From: Otis tarda | Taxonomy: Eukaryota; Chordata; Aves; Otidiformes; Otididae | Direction: 5' to 3' | Length of the DNA stretch: 64,000 bases | Assembly: GCA_026413225.1 (NCBI GenBank) | Contig: CM048553.1 | Location: 144,807,190-144,871,189 of the forward strand | Shown: positions 11,519 to 24,302 of the stretch, one piece after another | Layout: each line of letters starts with the position of its first letter | How positions within the stretch are numbered: position 1 is the first letter of the stretch | Notes under the pieces: generated by a model | What the model saw: the letters and a program-made list of their open reading frames with translations, nothing else | What the model was told of the DNA's origin: nothing | Database searches by the model: none | Made by a program: the position numbers and the translations under genes

Positions 11519-12843
11519 TGGCTTAGGGCAGGTATACCTGCCACAAACAGTAAGACCAAGACTTCCAAAAATGCATGCTCTACACCAAGCCTCTGCATAG
11601 TTAGCTGATAAACCACATTTGTACATTTTTGTGTCTGCTTTTACTTCAGTTCAACCCTAGAAACCTCACTGCATTTTCTCACCTATACTTGCCTCTTCCC
11701 TCTTCTCTCCCCACATCTCTATCCATGAGAAAAGGGCACTAGCATTTCTAGGTCAGAAGATGGTCCTCCAGTCTCAACTTTTGAAAAGCTGCAAATTGCA
11801 CAGCAGAATGTGTGTTTGGACAAAGTCCTTCTACAAACTGCTCCACGCAGTCAGGGCCGTCTTGACTCAGACAGACACACCTGCAGCCTTCAGGTTTCTC
11901 CTGTTCCCTAGATTGTTTCTTGTGTTGGGCTGTTCACCATTTTCATAGCAAAATTTTTATTATGGCTTATAAGTAAAATTTATCATTTTATTCATCTGCA
12001 TGTTTTTCATATAATAAGGTCAACTGAATGATTTTGTGAATTTTAAGCAAGTTCATCACTTCAGGAAAGATTGTCATAAGTGCCTTATTGGATTGATGTT
12101 AGAAGAAGGGTTTAAAAGCTGAGCAAAGATTGGTGTTTTTTCTCTCCATTAATGGATTTTACTACCCTATTTACCATATCATTTTATATTATAGTATCAT
12201 TGATGGTTTGCTCTGCCTTCAACAACAAAGATAAGCCACTATCTTGTCATTAAAAGTTCACGTTTACAAAAACTTCCAAGATTATATTTTAGCATCTTTT
12301 ATAAAAGCACTGAATATTTATTTTTTAAAAATTTAAGTTATTAATTTTGCTGAAACTTATATTTATTTTTACATGAATACATCTTAGGTACTTCTTACTT
12401 TAAAATTGTTGATTCCTGACTTACTACAGGCAAGTATAATACCTCACACAAACCATGTATAGTCACAAATGACTGTGGTTTGCAATGAGATCTTGGAAAT
12501 CTTTACATTTTCTAAAATAATATTTGTTTTTAATATCCTGAACAACATGTATTTCAAGGGGCAGAAATAAAGTGCCTGAGATATATATAGTAGAAAGAGT
12601 TGAATTTCAGGCAAAGGTGGCTGGAACAGATGAATGAAAATAGTACAGTGGAATTAAGTGCTGAGAGCTGCAGTAATGTGATGCTTCAGAATTTCCTTCT
12701 GTAGACATAGCTTGTAAAGTCTACAAAGCCCCTGCTCTGGGCTAGACAGTCTTACTTTCAGGCTTATATGCTCTTAAGCCCTTGTCCTAACCTCGGGTAA
12801 AGGTGACATCAGGCCTGGTCTTCTTGGCATACTGGTTTCCACT

Positions 12844-12875
12844 CATGCACATGCACACACATGCACACACACATG
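12844..12875. repeat. CA-rich simple repeat with CATGCA units
   Basis: A short alternation of CATGCA and CACA units, 32 bp long. An ordinary microsatellite-like tract. Confidence 0.8.
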
Positions 12876-13839
12876 AAATGGATCCACCATCAGGATTCAG
12901 AGGAAATCAAAAAGCAATTAAAATGACTGAAGACCTGTGGAGAAAGAATGAAAACAGCTTGTCTCACCAGTGACAAAGAAAACACATCTAAGAATCTAAA
13001 AAGGAAAAATTAATAGACAGTTATTTGCAGTCTGCAAAAGAGTAACATTGCATTCTTTTATTTTTAGTCAGCTATCTCATTTTGGGGAGGAGGGAAGGAA
13101 GGATCCTGCAGCTGTGCTTCATCTGCTGCTTATTTTGTTCTCCTTCCTGCTGAGCCTGAGCAGGCACAGCCTGACTGCTGTTGGGATTTTCTGTCCCAAA
13201 TGAGTAGCCTCTGCTTTTCTAATGCACCTTCTGGAGATCCCTTGTACTGCTCACTGGGCAAGCTCTAATCCACCTTGAATATGACTTGTATCCTCCAAGT
13301 GGCTCCTGTTATTTCAGCTATCTTTTCCTGAAACAAGAGCTCTGCTACTTCTCGATGTTCACATTAAATGAGTGGATGCAGCTCTTGTGCCACCACATTC
13401 AGCCTCCTGTGCAGCCACCATTCAGATGCCTTCCCAAAATTCTGATAAAATGGTTGCAGCTACAGTCAAAAACTTGCTTTTCATACCTAATGCTAACAAA
13501 GATGCTACATATTTTAAATCTCTCCAGTTCCATGGCTCGAGTTCTCCTCTGTACAGATAAATCACTCTGAGATGCCTTATGTATGTGAAATGCTTTACAA
13601 TGGGAATAGTCTTTACTTCACAGCTGAATTAATCCATAAGTATTTGACAAGTGCTAATATCACGTGAGGCATGGCACAGAGGATTCACCATTGCTATTGA
13701 ATACTGCACAACCTACTGTCAGCAAAATTTACTCTTGCATAAGTAAATCTTGCCAGGAGTGAACGGCTCTCCTAGAGGCATAATTATAAACAGAAGTGTG
13801 GGTATGCCTCAATCTGTGAGCAGTGGAAAATTGTCAAAG

Positions 13840-14170
13840 ATCTCCTCTCATAAAAAGCCATGTGCATTGCAAACTACACAACGCTTTTAAAGCGCTGAAG
13901 ACATTAAATGTCACCACCAGCGGAGTGTACATGTTAGTCCGATAAAAAGCATACGTTTGCCTGCAGTCCAGTGAAGTGAACAATGTCGTGAATTTGGCAG
14001 GTACCTCTGTGCTGCTGACAAGGACCGCAGCCAATGTTTCCCACAGCAGTTCCCACCGAGCAGTGAAATCAGAAGAGGCGTTGAGCCGAGCCCACCTAGC
14101 ACCAAACACCAGGAGGCTGAGGGGTTTGGTTACCATTTCAAGAGCCCAAGTGCCTGAGGCTCTGAGCCCC
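13840..14170. other. Local CpG cluster, no gene identified
   Basis: About ten CpG dinucleotides fall between 13880 and 14090, far denser than the CpG-poor DNA around them. Open frames of 100 codons (minus, 13834-14136) and 81 codons (plus, 13976-14221) overlap across it, and neither resembles a family I know. It could be a small regulatory island, the remains of a GC-rich insertion, or a conserved non-coding element. The sequence alone does not decide. Confidence 0.35.
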
Positions 14171-16455
14171 CTCTCAGTAATTCAGTGCAAGTTTGGCTAT
14201 TCTTCAACAACTCTGATATGAAGAATTTATTCCTAGAAACATCCACTTTCAATCTTAAACTGAAATTAAGAGTTGATGCCTCCATTCATCCTCTTCAGGC
14301 AATTTAACAGAGTTGTGCTTTCCTCTGAGTCACAATGGGGCCTCAATGAAGCAGTCTTTCACAGATGCATCTTTTGACCAAATGTCTGAATAGACAGTGT
14401 TTTACATAGCAAAAAGACACTTGGGTCAAGTACAGTAATAAAAGGAGTAAAAATGTGATCACCTAACAGTGCCAAAAGAACCACTAGTAGAAAACAACAC
14501 CTTAACCTTCCAGAAATAAATGTTCAATTTTTTATGCTTGGTTTGCTGAAAACAATATATTGGAACAGTAAAATTCTAGCTAAATAAGCAACAAATCCCA
14601 CATCAATTTTTCCTGTAAGTAGAAGAAAAAACAACTGAGTGTCACCTATGTTATAGTAGAATTAGTGCCCAGTTTAACATATATCCATAATAAAAAGCAG
14701 ATTTTCACATATTCTTTCCCAGTGTCTGTGGCTTTCTTGTAGCTCCACTGTTTCATGTTTCCGCCAAAGTGACAAAAACACATGCATTTTTTCTTCCTTA
14801 TAGGAAATAAGTCTCAAAGTTAGTCTCAGGTTATGCCTGTGTAGCCCTGCCTTAAAAAGACTGAGCTTCAGCTGGAGGATAAGACATCGTACCTTTGTTT
14901 TCAAACCGTACATTTTATTGCCAGTAAGCCTGCTAGGATGTCATATGGCAGCCTAAGCTTAGTAATCCACTTCCTTACCCTTTGTGCCTCTATAGGAGGT
15001 TGGAGACAAGTCTTCCTGGTTGTCTTTTGAAAGTAGAAGTGAACAACCATATACAAAAGAGCAACACCTAAGGAAAAATGTGTTGTACGTGGATTAATGT
15101 GGTGTGAAATCACATTATGGGTAGAAGTTTTTTCTCCCTGCTGGTCCTGAGCGATTTCAGTTTACAGAGTTTTTATAAGAAGAAAAAGTGTTATTTGCAA
15201 GCTCCTTAGCACAGAGATTCTGAGAAACTGGAAAACAGTAGCTTTTTGACTAATTGCCTTTCACATTAACAAAATCCAATCCTCATTGTGGACTTGGAGG
15301 ACTGGGGTCTGAAATGTTGAGCGCGTATTTCCCTAGGGCAGGAACTGAAGCATGAGATTCATGTTGAAAGAGAACAAGGTATTTTTCCTTTGTAGACAGA
15401 GGACAGCTTAAAGCACTTTTTTGACTCAGAGGCGAGCTTTGAGTTTTGCACATTCATCTCATATCACATAGGAAATAAACTGAAACAAGTTTACCTTAAA
15501 GAACCTTCTACTTGTTGTTTATGTCTAAATATTTTTAAAAATACTATTTAACATTTTTTTTTACTATGATCCGTTGCCATACACTTTACAATGACCAAGT
15601 AACTGGAGAGAGCACTCAGGCAGCAGTCTTCTGCAGCACTAAATGCATGACTTCAAATCCAACTCTCAAAGCAAGCAGTTCCCTAAGATGTGCTTTAGGA
15701 AGCCACATAAAGACCTTCAGCCTGCAATAAAGGAGGACATACTTTTCCCATCCTGCAGAATTCTGAGTTTTCATAAATGTATTTTGCTCTCCATTAGGAA
15801 GAACCCAATAAACTTGCAATAGCATCAGGGAGAAAACCAAAACGTCACTGATCCCAGTTTTTGGCATTTGCCCGTGCGTATGCAGTGGCTTCAACAGAGG
15901 CTCTGAACATTGATGGCTCAGTGCAGTGCCAGCCTGCTCTGGGGCAACCTCACAGGCTGCCCCATGGGAGAAAACTCCAACTTCATCTTGAGCACTCTCT
16001 GTCAGAGCTGATGTACTTCTTCCCAGAAAGTTCACTGATATCTGCAGGTGAACACCTTGAAGGAAAAAGGGCTTGATTCAAAATTCAGCTGCACTCCCAC
16101 TCCCTCTTTGGAAAGTAATCAGTATCAAGCGCTATAATCACAGTGCTAATCAGAGCACCAGTCTGGGGACTGAGGGGAAGGGTCAGCAAGACAGTTCAGA
16201 TACAGCCCAGACCTCCATGGGACTCAGTGCATGCATGAGAAAGAGGGAGTGCATGAGTTTGTATACATCCTTGGGCCCTTCAAAGCAAAAATAAAGCCCA
16301 GCTGCCTATTCTGGCTTAAATCCATGGCTGCCAGCATTTCAAAAATATTTTGCAAGGGTTTTTTAAGTTTTCCCACACTGAGAGGAGAAGAGAAATTTTT
16401 CAATCTGGATGACTTATTTCATTAAAAAGGGCAACTCACCAACAGACAAATAAAG

Positions 16456-16500
16456 TGCATGTGTGTGTATGTGTGCTAAGGCTGTGTGAGTGTGTGCACA
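16456..16500. repeat. TG-rich simple repeat
   Basis: An interrupted TG tract with GTGTGT units broken by CTAAGGC. Microsatellite-like. Confidence 0.75.
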
Positions 16501-18485
16501 GGAGAAACTAAATAGGTATTTGGCCCCTTTGGTTTGAATTAGCAGGTGGAGCAGCCAGCTCCTCACAGCAGGGCAGCAGGTAGAGTCATCTGCATTTCAT
16601 CTGTGCTCAAAGCAACTGCAAAGAGAAAGAAAACCTGATTGCTTTTTTGGTTTTGTTTTACTTTTTGCCTTGTAAGAACTACTATAGGAACAATAATTTA
16701 CATAAACAGAAGATGTGAATTTTTCTAGGTGTCTGAAGTTTTGGGTAGGACATACTACTCTCAAAGAAGAGTTTGAGTTCTGTATTTTTTTTCAGTATAT
16801 CTTCATAGATACTTTCTTCATTAGACAGACTATAAACAAAGTTATTAGTGTCCCAGGCTCACCACTCATATGTAAAATGTGATCATAGTGCTCATCTTAT
16901 GCTCAGCATGTTGATCTATTTAAGATATTTTCTTATCCTTTTGAGGCAGTTTAAATTTTACCAGCATACTTTTCCAAATTTCACTTAGGAATAATATAAA
17001 CTAAATAAGATTAGGCAAAGAGACTGTACTTCCTACCTTCCCTTTTGTTGCGGAAATTCTCTCCTGTGTTCCTTATTCTTCATGATCTTTTCTTTTCCAG
17101 CTTATATTAACATACTTATGCTTTAAAAGTAGTACAATATGACAACGACATTCATAAAAAAGTTTTCATGCTTTATGAAATTCTGGTTTCCTGTAGTATA
17201 GAATGTCATTGGAAACTTTCATTTTTAAGCCAAGATAACAAAAACATACAGTACACAAAATCTAAGAATATCCTCTTGAAACAAAGCTACTAAAAACTAA
17301 GCTGGTGTATTCATGCAATTACATTTGCATAATAGCAATTACCGTGTTTATAGAGCTTTGGTTCAAGTGAGAGAAGCAGCTAAAGGTTTTAGCTGATTAC
17401 CAATCTTTTATACAAACAATCTGAATTCCTTTTAACTTCAAAACCTGGAGAAACTCTCTTGAGAGTAGACTTTTTGAAATGACTTGATTCTGATTATTAC
17501 TGAAAACCAGGATTTCCAGTTGCTTGTACAAGCAAGCCTTCCAAAGGCATTTCAAGCTCAAAGCAGAGCAGTAAAGAAGACAGATGTGGTCTGAAAGTTA
17601 AGATAATGTTTGACCTATGTGGTTAAGAGGCTAGTTTGAGCAAAGCCGTTTTGCGTAGCTTTGGATGTAGATGCTGACTGCTGGTTTGAGCAAGGCCAAC
17701 TCTAATATGACTCCTAGTCTGGCTTTTGGAAGAGGGCTAGATCTTGAGCTCTCAGCATGTTTATGAACTCAAGGAAGGAATTTGTATTGCTGCAGATCCA
17801 CTGCTCTTTCTGGTGAGATTGTTTTCTGCAGAACTGTGTATTCTGTTCTTTTTATTTGAAAATAAATCATGTCATTTCCTGATGCAATTAAGGACACACG
17901 TCCTTGCTTGTAGAAGTAATGCCACTGCAGTTGAGGGAACTGTCTCTCCTGCTCCATGGTTTTGATCACAGTGAAGAAAGCTACAACTTGAATATTTTCT
18001 ACTGATCACGTCCAAGGTGATCTGAAAATTGTTGCAGAAAATTCCCTAATACCGGAAAGATCAGATATTATCAGCCAAATGCACCACAACTCCCTGACTT
18101 GCATACTACAGTCAGGAGAGCAAATGGAGAATGTGATAGGTCTTGTCTGACCAGGCAGACTGACCTAGTACAGGTGGACTCTGTTTAGTGTTAGCCTGGG
18201 CTAACTCACCTTCACCTTACAGAGCCCATTTCAGGCTTAACTTAGCAAAATACTGATTTTTTTAGTTGACCTAATGAAGTCTTTTCAGATTCAACCAAAA
18301 GTAATTTTTTTTTTTGCTTTTTTTATGCAAAGTCAAATGTTCTGTGGACAGATAACAATTTAATTAAGTCTTAGTAAATGAAACTGAGTATTTTGCAATA
18401 AGATCTAGTCCATACATTTGTATGCACATGAAGTACGTAACTTGTTCAAGATGGTATTTTTTCCACTTCATCAACAGCCACATGC

Positions 18486-18508
18486 TTTTTTTTTTTTTTT
18501 TTTTTTTT
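18486..18508. repeat. Poly-T run (23 bp)
   Basis: An uninterrupted run of 23 T. No LINE or SINE body can be assigned next to it. Confidence 0.85.
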
Positions 18509-19390
18509 AGCACATGCCATCTGCTCTTAATTAACAAAAGCAAACAATGATTGATAGATAGATACTGTGTCGGGTAATAGTTATAAGCTGTCAGCTTACA
18601 GGTGTGGTGAAAACTAAGAATGGAGAAAACAGATTCCCCAACTGGGAGAGAGTTCTTTATAATCTAGTTTATGTGACTTTAGACCTCCACTGGACTTGTA
18701 GGTTTCTTTTCATTTTTGAAGTTGAAAACAGGATTCTACTTCTCCCCTTACATAAGTAAACAAAGTGCTTGGAAAGAAAAAAAAAAAAAGTGAAATCCCT
18801 AAACTAAGATTAACACTGTTAAAAAAGAATGCTGATTAAAGACAGAAAGCTATGGAAAAGAGCATGGATGAAGCAGAATGCCATGACTACAGTAGAAAAA
18901 ATAAAGAAATTTTACTGAAAAAGTAGCTAGAACAGCAAAGCACCTTAAGTTTGAGCATTTCCTCAAGGATGTGAAAAGCTGTTAAGTGGAATATACCTGT
19001 CAGTACAAAAGAATACCTGTAGTCTTAAAAATTGCACTACTGCAGGTTACAAAGAAAAAGATGAAACCTTATTGGCTAACCAGCATAGAAATTTTTAAAG
19101 CTATTAAAAAAAACCCCTTGCATGTTATGCAGAAGAGAGGGAATTGCCATAGCTTTATAATTACAGTGCATATCGTAGCACTGTAACTATAAAAAAAAGC
19201 TTATATTGACTGTGGTTTTTTTAGAACAGTAGAGAAAAAAAGTATCAGTGCTCTTCAGTAAAAGAGCAACTGTGGGGTTTGAACTGGACTCCTTCTGTTC
19301 ATGTAATTTGTCACCCATCTAATCAATTATTCTCCACAGATCAGTGCAAGTCTTCAATTTGTTTCTACACTGCTAATAAAATATTTAAAT

Positions 19391-19848
19391 CCAGAGGAGG
19401 GCCATGAAGACGTTAAGAGGGCTGGAGCACCTTTCCTATGAGGACAGGCTGAGAGTTGGGGCTGTTCAGCCTGGAGAAGAGGAAGCTCCAGGGAGACCTT
19501 ATAGCCGTCTTCCAGTTCCTCAAGGGGGCCTACAAGAAAGAAGGGGAAAGCCTGTTCAGTAGGGCCTGTTGTGATAGGACGAGGGGTAATGGTTTTAAAA
19601 TAGAGGGAGATAGATTTAGATTGGATATTAGGAAAAAAATTTTTACAATGAGGGTTGTAGAACACTGGAACAGGTTGCCCAGAGAGGTGGTGGATGCCCC
19701 ATCCCTGGAAACGTTCAAGGCCATGTTTGGTGGGGCCCTGATCAACCTGATCTAATCAAGGATGTCCCTGCTCCTTGCAGGGAGCTTGGGCTAGATGACC
19801 TTTGAAGGTCCCTTCCAACTGTAACCATTCTATGATTCTATGATTCTA
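19391..19848 (+). mobile_element. CR1 LINE 3' part, best preserved copy
   Basis: A 5'-truncated CR1 that starts abruptly at CCAGAGGAGGGCCATGAAG (19391). It runs through the ORF2 C-terminus and a short 3' UTR to an octamer tail of ATTCTATG units (19827-19848). The frame at 19456-19755 is uninterrupted for 99 codons and ends in a natural TAA. It shows the CR1 C-terminal features in order: Leu-Gly-Leu-Phe-Ser-Leu-Glu-Lys-Arg, then Asp-Arg-Thr-Arg-Gly-Asn-Gly, then Asp-Ile-Arg-Lys, then HWNRLP. The open frame and clean tail suggest it is the youngest CR1 in the window. It lacks endonuclease and RT catalytic domains, so it cannot move by itself. Confidence 0.93.
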
Positions 19849-19945
19849 AGAAATAAAAAAGTATTAATTTAATTAAAAGGTAAAATAATTAAAATTCATA
19901 ACAAGATTAATATTTAATTAAAAGTATTAATTTAATAAAATTCCA
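19849..19945. repeat. AT-only low-complexity tract beside the CR1
   Basis: Almost pure A and T, directly after the CR1 tail. AGTATTAATTTAAT occurs twice (near 19859 and 19923). It may be the AT-rich target DNA or a small expansion after insertion. Confidence 0.6.
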
Positions 19946-22900
19946 GTAATTTCAAGAAAGATATAATGAATTTGGAGAAAATCCTCTTTGCAGATACCCA
20001 TACAGTAATCTTTCCTTTATAGATGGACAAAAAATTAGCCTTTCATGATTAATTTCAAGGCTGTTAAGTAAGTTTTTGCTTTGCACTTGTATGAAAACAA
20101 AACCTTTGAAACACTTTTGCAAACAATGACTTAGTATGTAAAAAAAAAATTTAAAAACTTTTATCATTCCAGAGAAAAGTTGGACCTAAAGAACTATCCC
20201 TATTGAAACTTTTTTTAAACTGATACGTTCTTCAAAGTGTTTTGGACTAAATAGCATAGCTTTTTCTAAGGAAAAAAAAACTTTTCCTAAAGATTTTCTG
20301 ACCAACTAATCCTTCCCAAGACCTTGCCATCAACAATTAAGCTAAAACAAAGAGGCATAGCCTCATCTCTGTACAGTGGTTTGGTTTTTTAGTTCATTAG
20401 AACCAGCCATGGTATTTTACTGTAAAATATTTCTACTTTGCTGAATGCTCTTTTTCATTGCATACCAGCAGAGGGAAAAGGGCTTTTTTTGACAGGGGCA
20501 AGATAAGAAATTTTATTATGTGAATTATATAAAGATGTACCTTTGAGTAATTTGACTACCTCCATAAAGTTCATCTGTAAGGAACAAATTCTTGTCTGTT
20601 CCATGTTCCATAACATTAGTCTTAATACAACCCACATAAATTCAAAGAAAACACATAAGTGTAACCAAGAAGTTCTATTAAAAACTGTTTTGTACTAACA
20701 ATTAAAAAAAATACATTTAACCTTTTAAATATTTCTATTAGAAAATCTACTTCCTTAATTTGTTACTCAATAAAGCATTTCTAAAATTTTTGGAAAATAT
20801 TGCCCTCTCAGAAGAAATCTGAAAATCATCCAAATGACAGCACCTTTAAGATTTTCAGAATTTCTATGAATCCTACTGCAGCTCTTCAGAATGTGTATGT
20901 GCAGAACTTCAATGTGTATGTCTAGCTTTAGAGGCTGTAGGATAAAGTGGGTCTGAAAATCCGTATATTTTTTCCATCTAGCACTCTCCCTCTACCATTT
21001 TTTTATTTCCTTATACCTTTAGACCACCATGATTATGACAAAACGATTCCTGCCGTATGTTAATCACATGAAAAACAGCCCTGAAGTCAGTGGGACTAGA
21101 TATATCAGTAAAATTCACCATGTATACAGTTTGTAAAAAGTCAGTGTCCCAGGGAGTAATGTAAAAAGCTGAAGTAAAAATTTCTGAACATATGCAGTGG
21201 CTGTAGGTGGTAAAATACAGTGCTCCTGGATTATGCAAACATGTCTTGAAAAGTCTGAGGAATAGTGGCAATAATTCAAGGCATCTGTTACCGCTGTTCA
21301 CCTTCTATTAATGCCACTTTTTTGTAGCCCTCATCAAAATTCATATCTATTTTCTGCTGGCAGGCCAACTTCTTTTCCTTGCTATCAATGCAAATATCCT
21401 CGCTGCTATGCTGGGCAGTTGCCTTTGTGGCAAGAGTGGCCTCAGTTTTGTACGGGGAGCTAAAGCCCAAAGTTTTAGTTGCAAAAATTCCAGGGAGTAA
21501 CACCAAACCTATGGCAGGAGTTTGATGATGCCTGGACAATCCTGACTCATTGATGATATATATTACTCACACTGACCCCTGCCTAGCATGAATTTCGAGT
21601 GTCCTTTACTTTTTACTTCTCAACAGTTCTTGCAAGATTGAGGCCTGTGAGGGTTTAGGACTAAATCAACTGCTGAAACTACAAGGGAGGTAGTTTTACC
21701 CAGATACCACTGGCTTTTTTGCCTGTCAAAAGCATCAGGCACTGATGACAGCAGGATTCCTGCATTTTGGAGATGTCAGGTGGGGCGTTGTCACAATTCC
21801 CATTATAAATCTCACAGACATTTCCCCTCCAATATCCAACAACACAAGAAAGCACAGAGATGAACATATACTCTGACTAATCCAATTCTTCTATTTCTCA
21901 CACTTTGCCATTATCAGTAGCAGTAAGAGCAGCAAAAATGTTGTTATATACATGTTCTAACTACAAATATCTTGACATAATGAAATCAAATTATGATGAT
22001 AAAATGACAAAGCAAACAAGTAGGTTAAAATAACCTGTTCTTTAGTAAGCGTGAGTTCATTCAAAAACTTATTATATTCACTGCAGTGCACAAAATTCTC
22101 TTTTGTGGACATTTATATTGATGTATTTCAACAGCAGCATATTCCCTAAATTTGCCAGTTACCAGGAAGAGCAATGCAGTTTCATTTAAATCCTGAGACA
22201 CTTAATACAATTCCTATGATGCCTGTGCAGCATCATTACAGCTTGCCAGTGCAGAGCAAATCCCTCTCTTTGAACACCTTGTTGTGATGAGAGCTGCCTA
22301 CCAAGAAAGCTCTCAACAGATGGATTGAAGCTCTGAAGAATGTCTTTCCTGACTTAGAGATGTCTTTGACACCACTTTCACAGTAAGACTTGTAAATCCT
22401 TCTGTAATTTTGGGGAGGGATAAGAGATGTGTCTGCAAATGCACCTGATCAAAATATAAGCCATTCCAGAGGTATTTCCTAATCTCCCCTCCATGTTTCT
22501 CAAAAGATAAAGAAAGTGTATTTCACTAATGCCTGCTTTCTGCCTTAAAGGGTCAGCCACATTGCCCTAAAGCATGCAACATAGAAAAGAAATATCTGCA
22601 TAAATAAGAGGATATATCAGGCGTTGCACAGATACACGTGAAAGCAAATTAACAGCTAGGCTTTTGTAATGACTGATTTTGTTTATCTATCATATAGCAG
22701 CAAATTGTAGCCGCTTCCTGTCCTGTAGGCTCATAGGGTTATTTTAAATGGGTACTTTAACTGTAGGGTAGAGACTTCCTAGAGCTATGGTACAAGTTTT
22801 ATCATTAGAATTTTTTAAAAAAACTTTGAGCACTTTAGCCAAATCTCTGTGCAGAAGATAAAATTGTAGGAGTACAACAATAATTGCTCATGTAACAGAA

Positions 22901-24202
22901 GTTTTTTCCTGAACTCTTAAGTGACCCAAGACTGGTTCTGGACAAACCTTAAATGGGTTATCTAAACAATAAGATCCCCTTCAGGCCTGCAAAACTGAGT
23001 TGGCAATCTTGAGGACTGTCTATCTCACAATATTTCTAGTACTTCCTGCTCCAAGATTGATATGCTACAACAAGGGCCTTCTTTGTAACAAGCCATTTAT
23101 TTCAACATCATTCCAGCTGCAAATGGAAGAACAATGCACAAACTTTTGGAAGGATGTGATATTTCAATAAATTACTTTTTAAACTGATGTTTTTCACTAG
23201 CAAAGCTGGTGGGAGAACATGACAAAACGTGCTTTTCTTAAAATATGTTGTTTTGTTAAAACTGAAATATTTTGTTACACTGCATCACTTTTGAGCAGAT
23301 TTGATAGAAATGTTTCTGAAGTCCAGACTACATTGGCTTTTTTTCCAATCAGAAATATAAACATAATAAAAACTGTCTATTTGCTGAAAAAAGTGCGTAT
23401 TCTGACTGAATTACTATTTTTTTTTCACAAACCATTGAAAGAGTTTTGTTTAAATTCAGGTGTTGAATGTAGATGCCTGACATGTAGACAAAGAACTCTT
23501 CTCTTCTAAATCATTCTGTTAATGAAACCTAATTCATATTTTGCTTTTATTTTGCCCAGAAAAAAAAATGGAAAAAATATCAGAAATCTGACAATGCATT
23601 GGATCCAAACTAAATAAGCCATTGTGCAAGCCAATTGAAAACACTGGCTTTCCACTGTGAAAGAAGTTGAAATAACTAAGTGAATCTCCGCCTAATATGC
23701 CTCATTGTAAGCACCCCTAATAGCATAGGGATGTAAAAGATGAAATGATAGTTCGCAGAGTTTTAGCTCATTTTTTTACAATTAGAAATATGCTTTGATC
23801 ACTTGAGATTAATCAAAGAAAACAATAAAGAAACTGATGCACTGAAATTTCTCTTGTTCCTTCCAGTACACTTAAGAAACTAAAACTTCATTTTACTGCC
23901 GTTATTCTGAGAATATAAAGTTTTGTAACACCTGCGTCTGGCTGAGGACGATGTCATCTCAATAAACACTACAGAGGTGAACAGAGATAAAGTTTGATTG
24001 TACAGACTGGGCATATGTTACGCAAATTTTACCCCATTCAGTTCTGTGTGTGCCAAAATATTAAACACATCAGAAAAAGTCAGTTCGATATTTCTTTAAA
24101 AGAGGAGTTCTCTGTTCAACTGATAGATTCTGAGAAAATCATGAGCAAATTGTCAGTAGCATCAGGCAACTGAGTGATTGTGACCTAGAACCACCATAGA
24201 AG

Positions 24203-24302
24203 TGTGTAATTTTTCCTGGTGTAAAAGTATTCTTGTATCTGAGGACAAAATTTGTGTAATTTTTCCTGGTGTAAAAGTATTCTTGTATCTGAGGACAAAA
24301 TT
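24203..24302. repeat. Perfect tandem duplication, 2 x 50 bp
   Basis: Bases 24203-24252 are repeated without any difference at 24253-24302. The unit contains TTTTTCCTGGTGTAAAAG and GTATCTGAGGACAAAA. The lack of any mismatch points to a recent event or an assembly artefact. Confidence 0.95.

Larger units (their letters stand above)
11095..11617 (-). mobile_element. Probable solo LTR of an endogenous retrovirus
   Basis: On the minus strand the element would begin at 11617 with TGTGGTTTATCAGC, resembling the TGTGGTTT start I recall for avian ERV (ERVL-like) LTRs. A promoter-like part follows. It has two heat-shock-element matches (11504-11518 and 11479-11493), a CCAAT box (11448-11444) and a perfect CRE, TGACGTCA (11437-11430). 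A polyadenylation signal AATAAA lies at 11119-11114, near the far end. This is the order expected of U3-R-U5. Its G+C content is higher than that of both flanks. No gag, pol or env similarity lies beside it, so a solo LTR is the simplest reading. The 3' edge and target duplication could not be fixed. An open frame across it (11383-11616) is incidental. Confidence 0.5.
11618..19390. other. Non-coding stretch with simple repeats
   Basis: No gene recognised in nearly 8 kb. It holds a CpG cluster (13840-14170) and CA/TG simple repeats (12844-12875 and 16456-16500). There is a T run at 18486-18508 and an octamer-containing AT-rich block near 17310-17341. The 139-codon minus frame at 15616-16035 faces a plus-strand frame at 15861-16076. 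It has no recognisable domain. Confidence 0.5.

Noticed and set aside
15616..16035. 139-codon minus-strand frame as a gene
   Set aside because: No recognisable family, no splice or promoter support, and an open frame faces it on the plus strand.
19260..19290. tRNA-like T-loop (GTTCAAACCCC on the minus strand)
   Set aside because: No paired T-stem, acceptor stem or anticodon arm could be placed around it.
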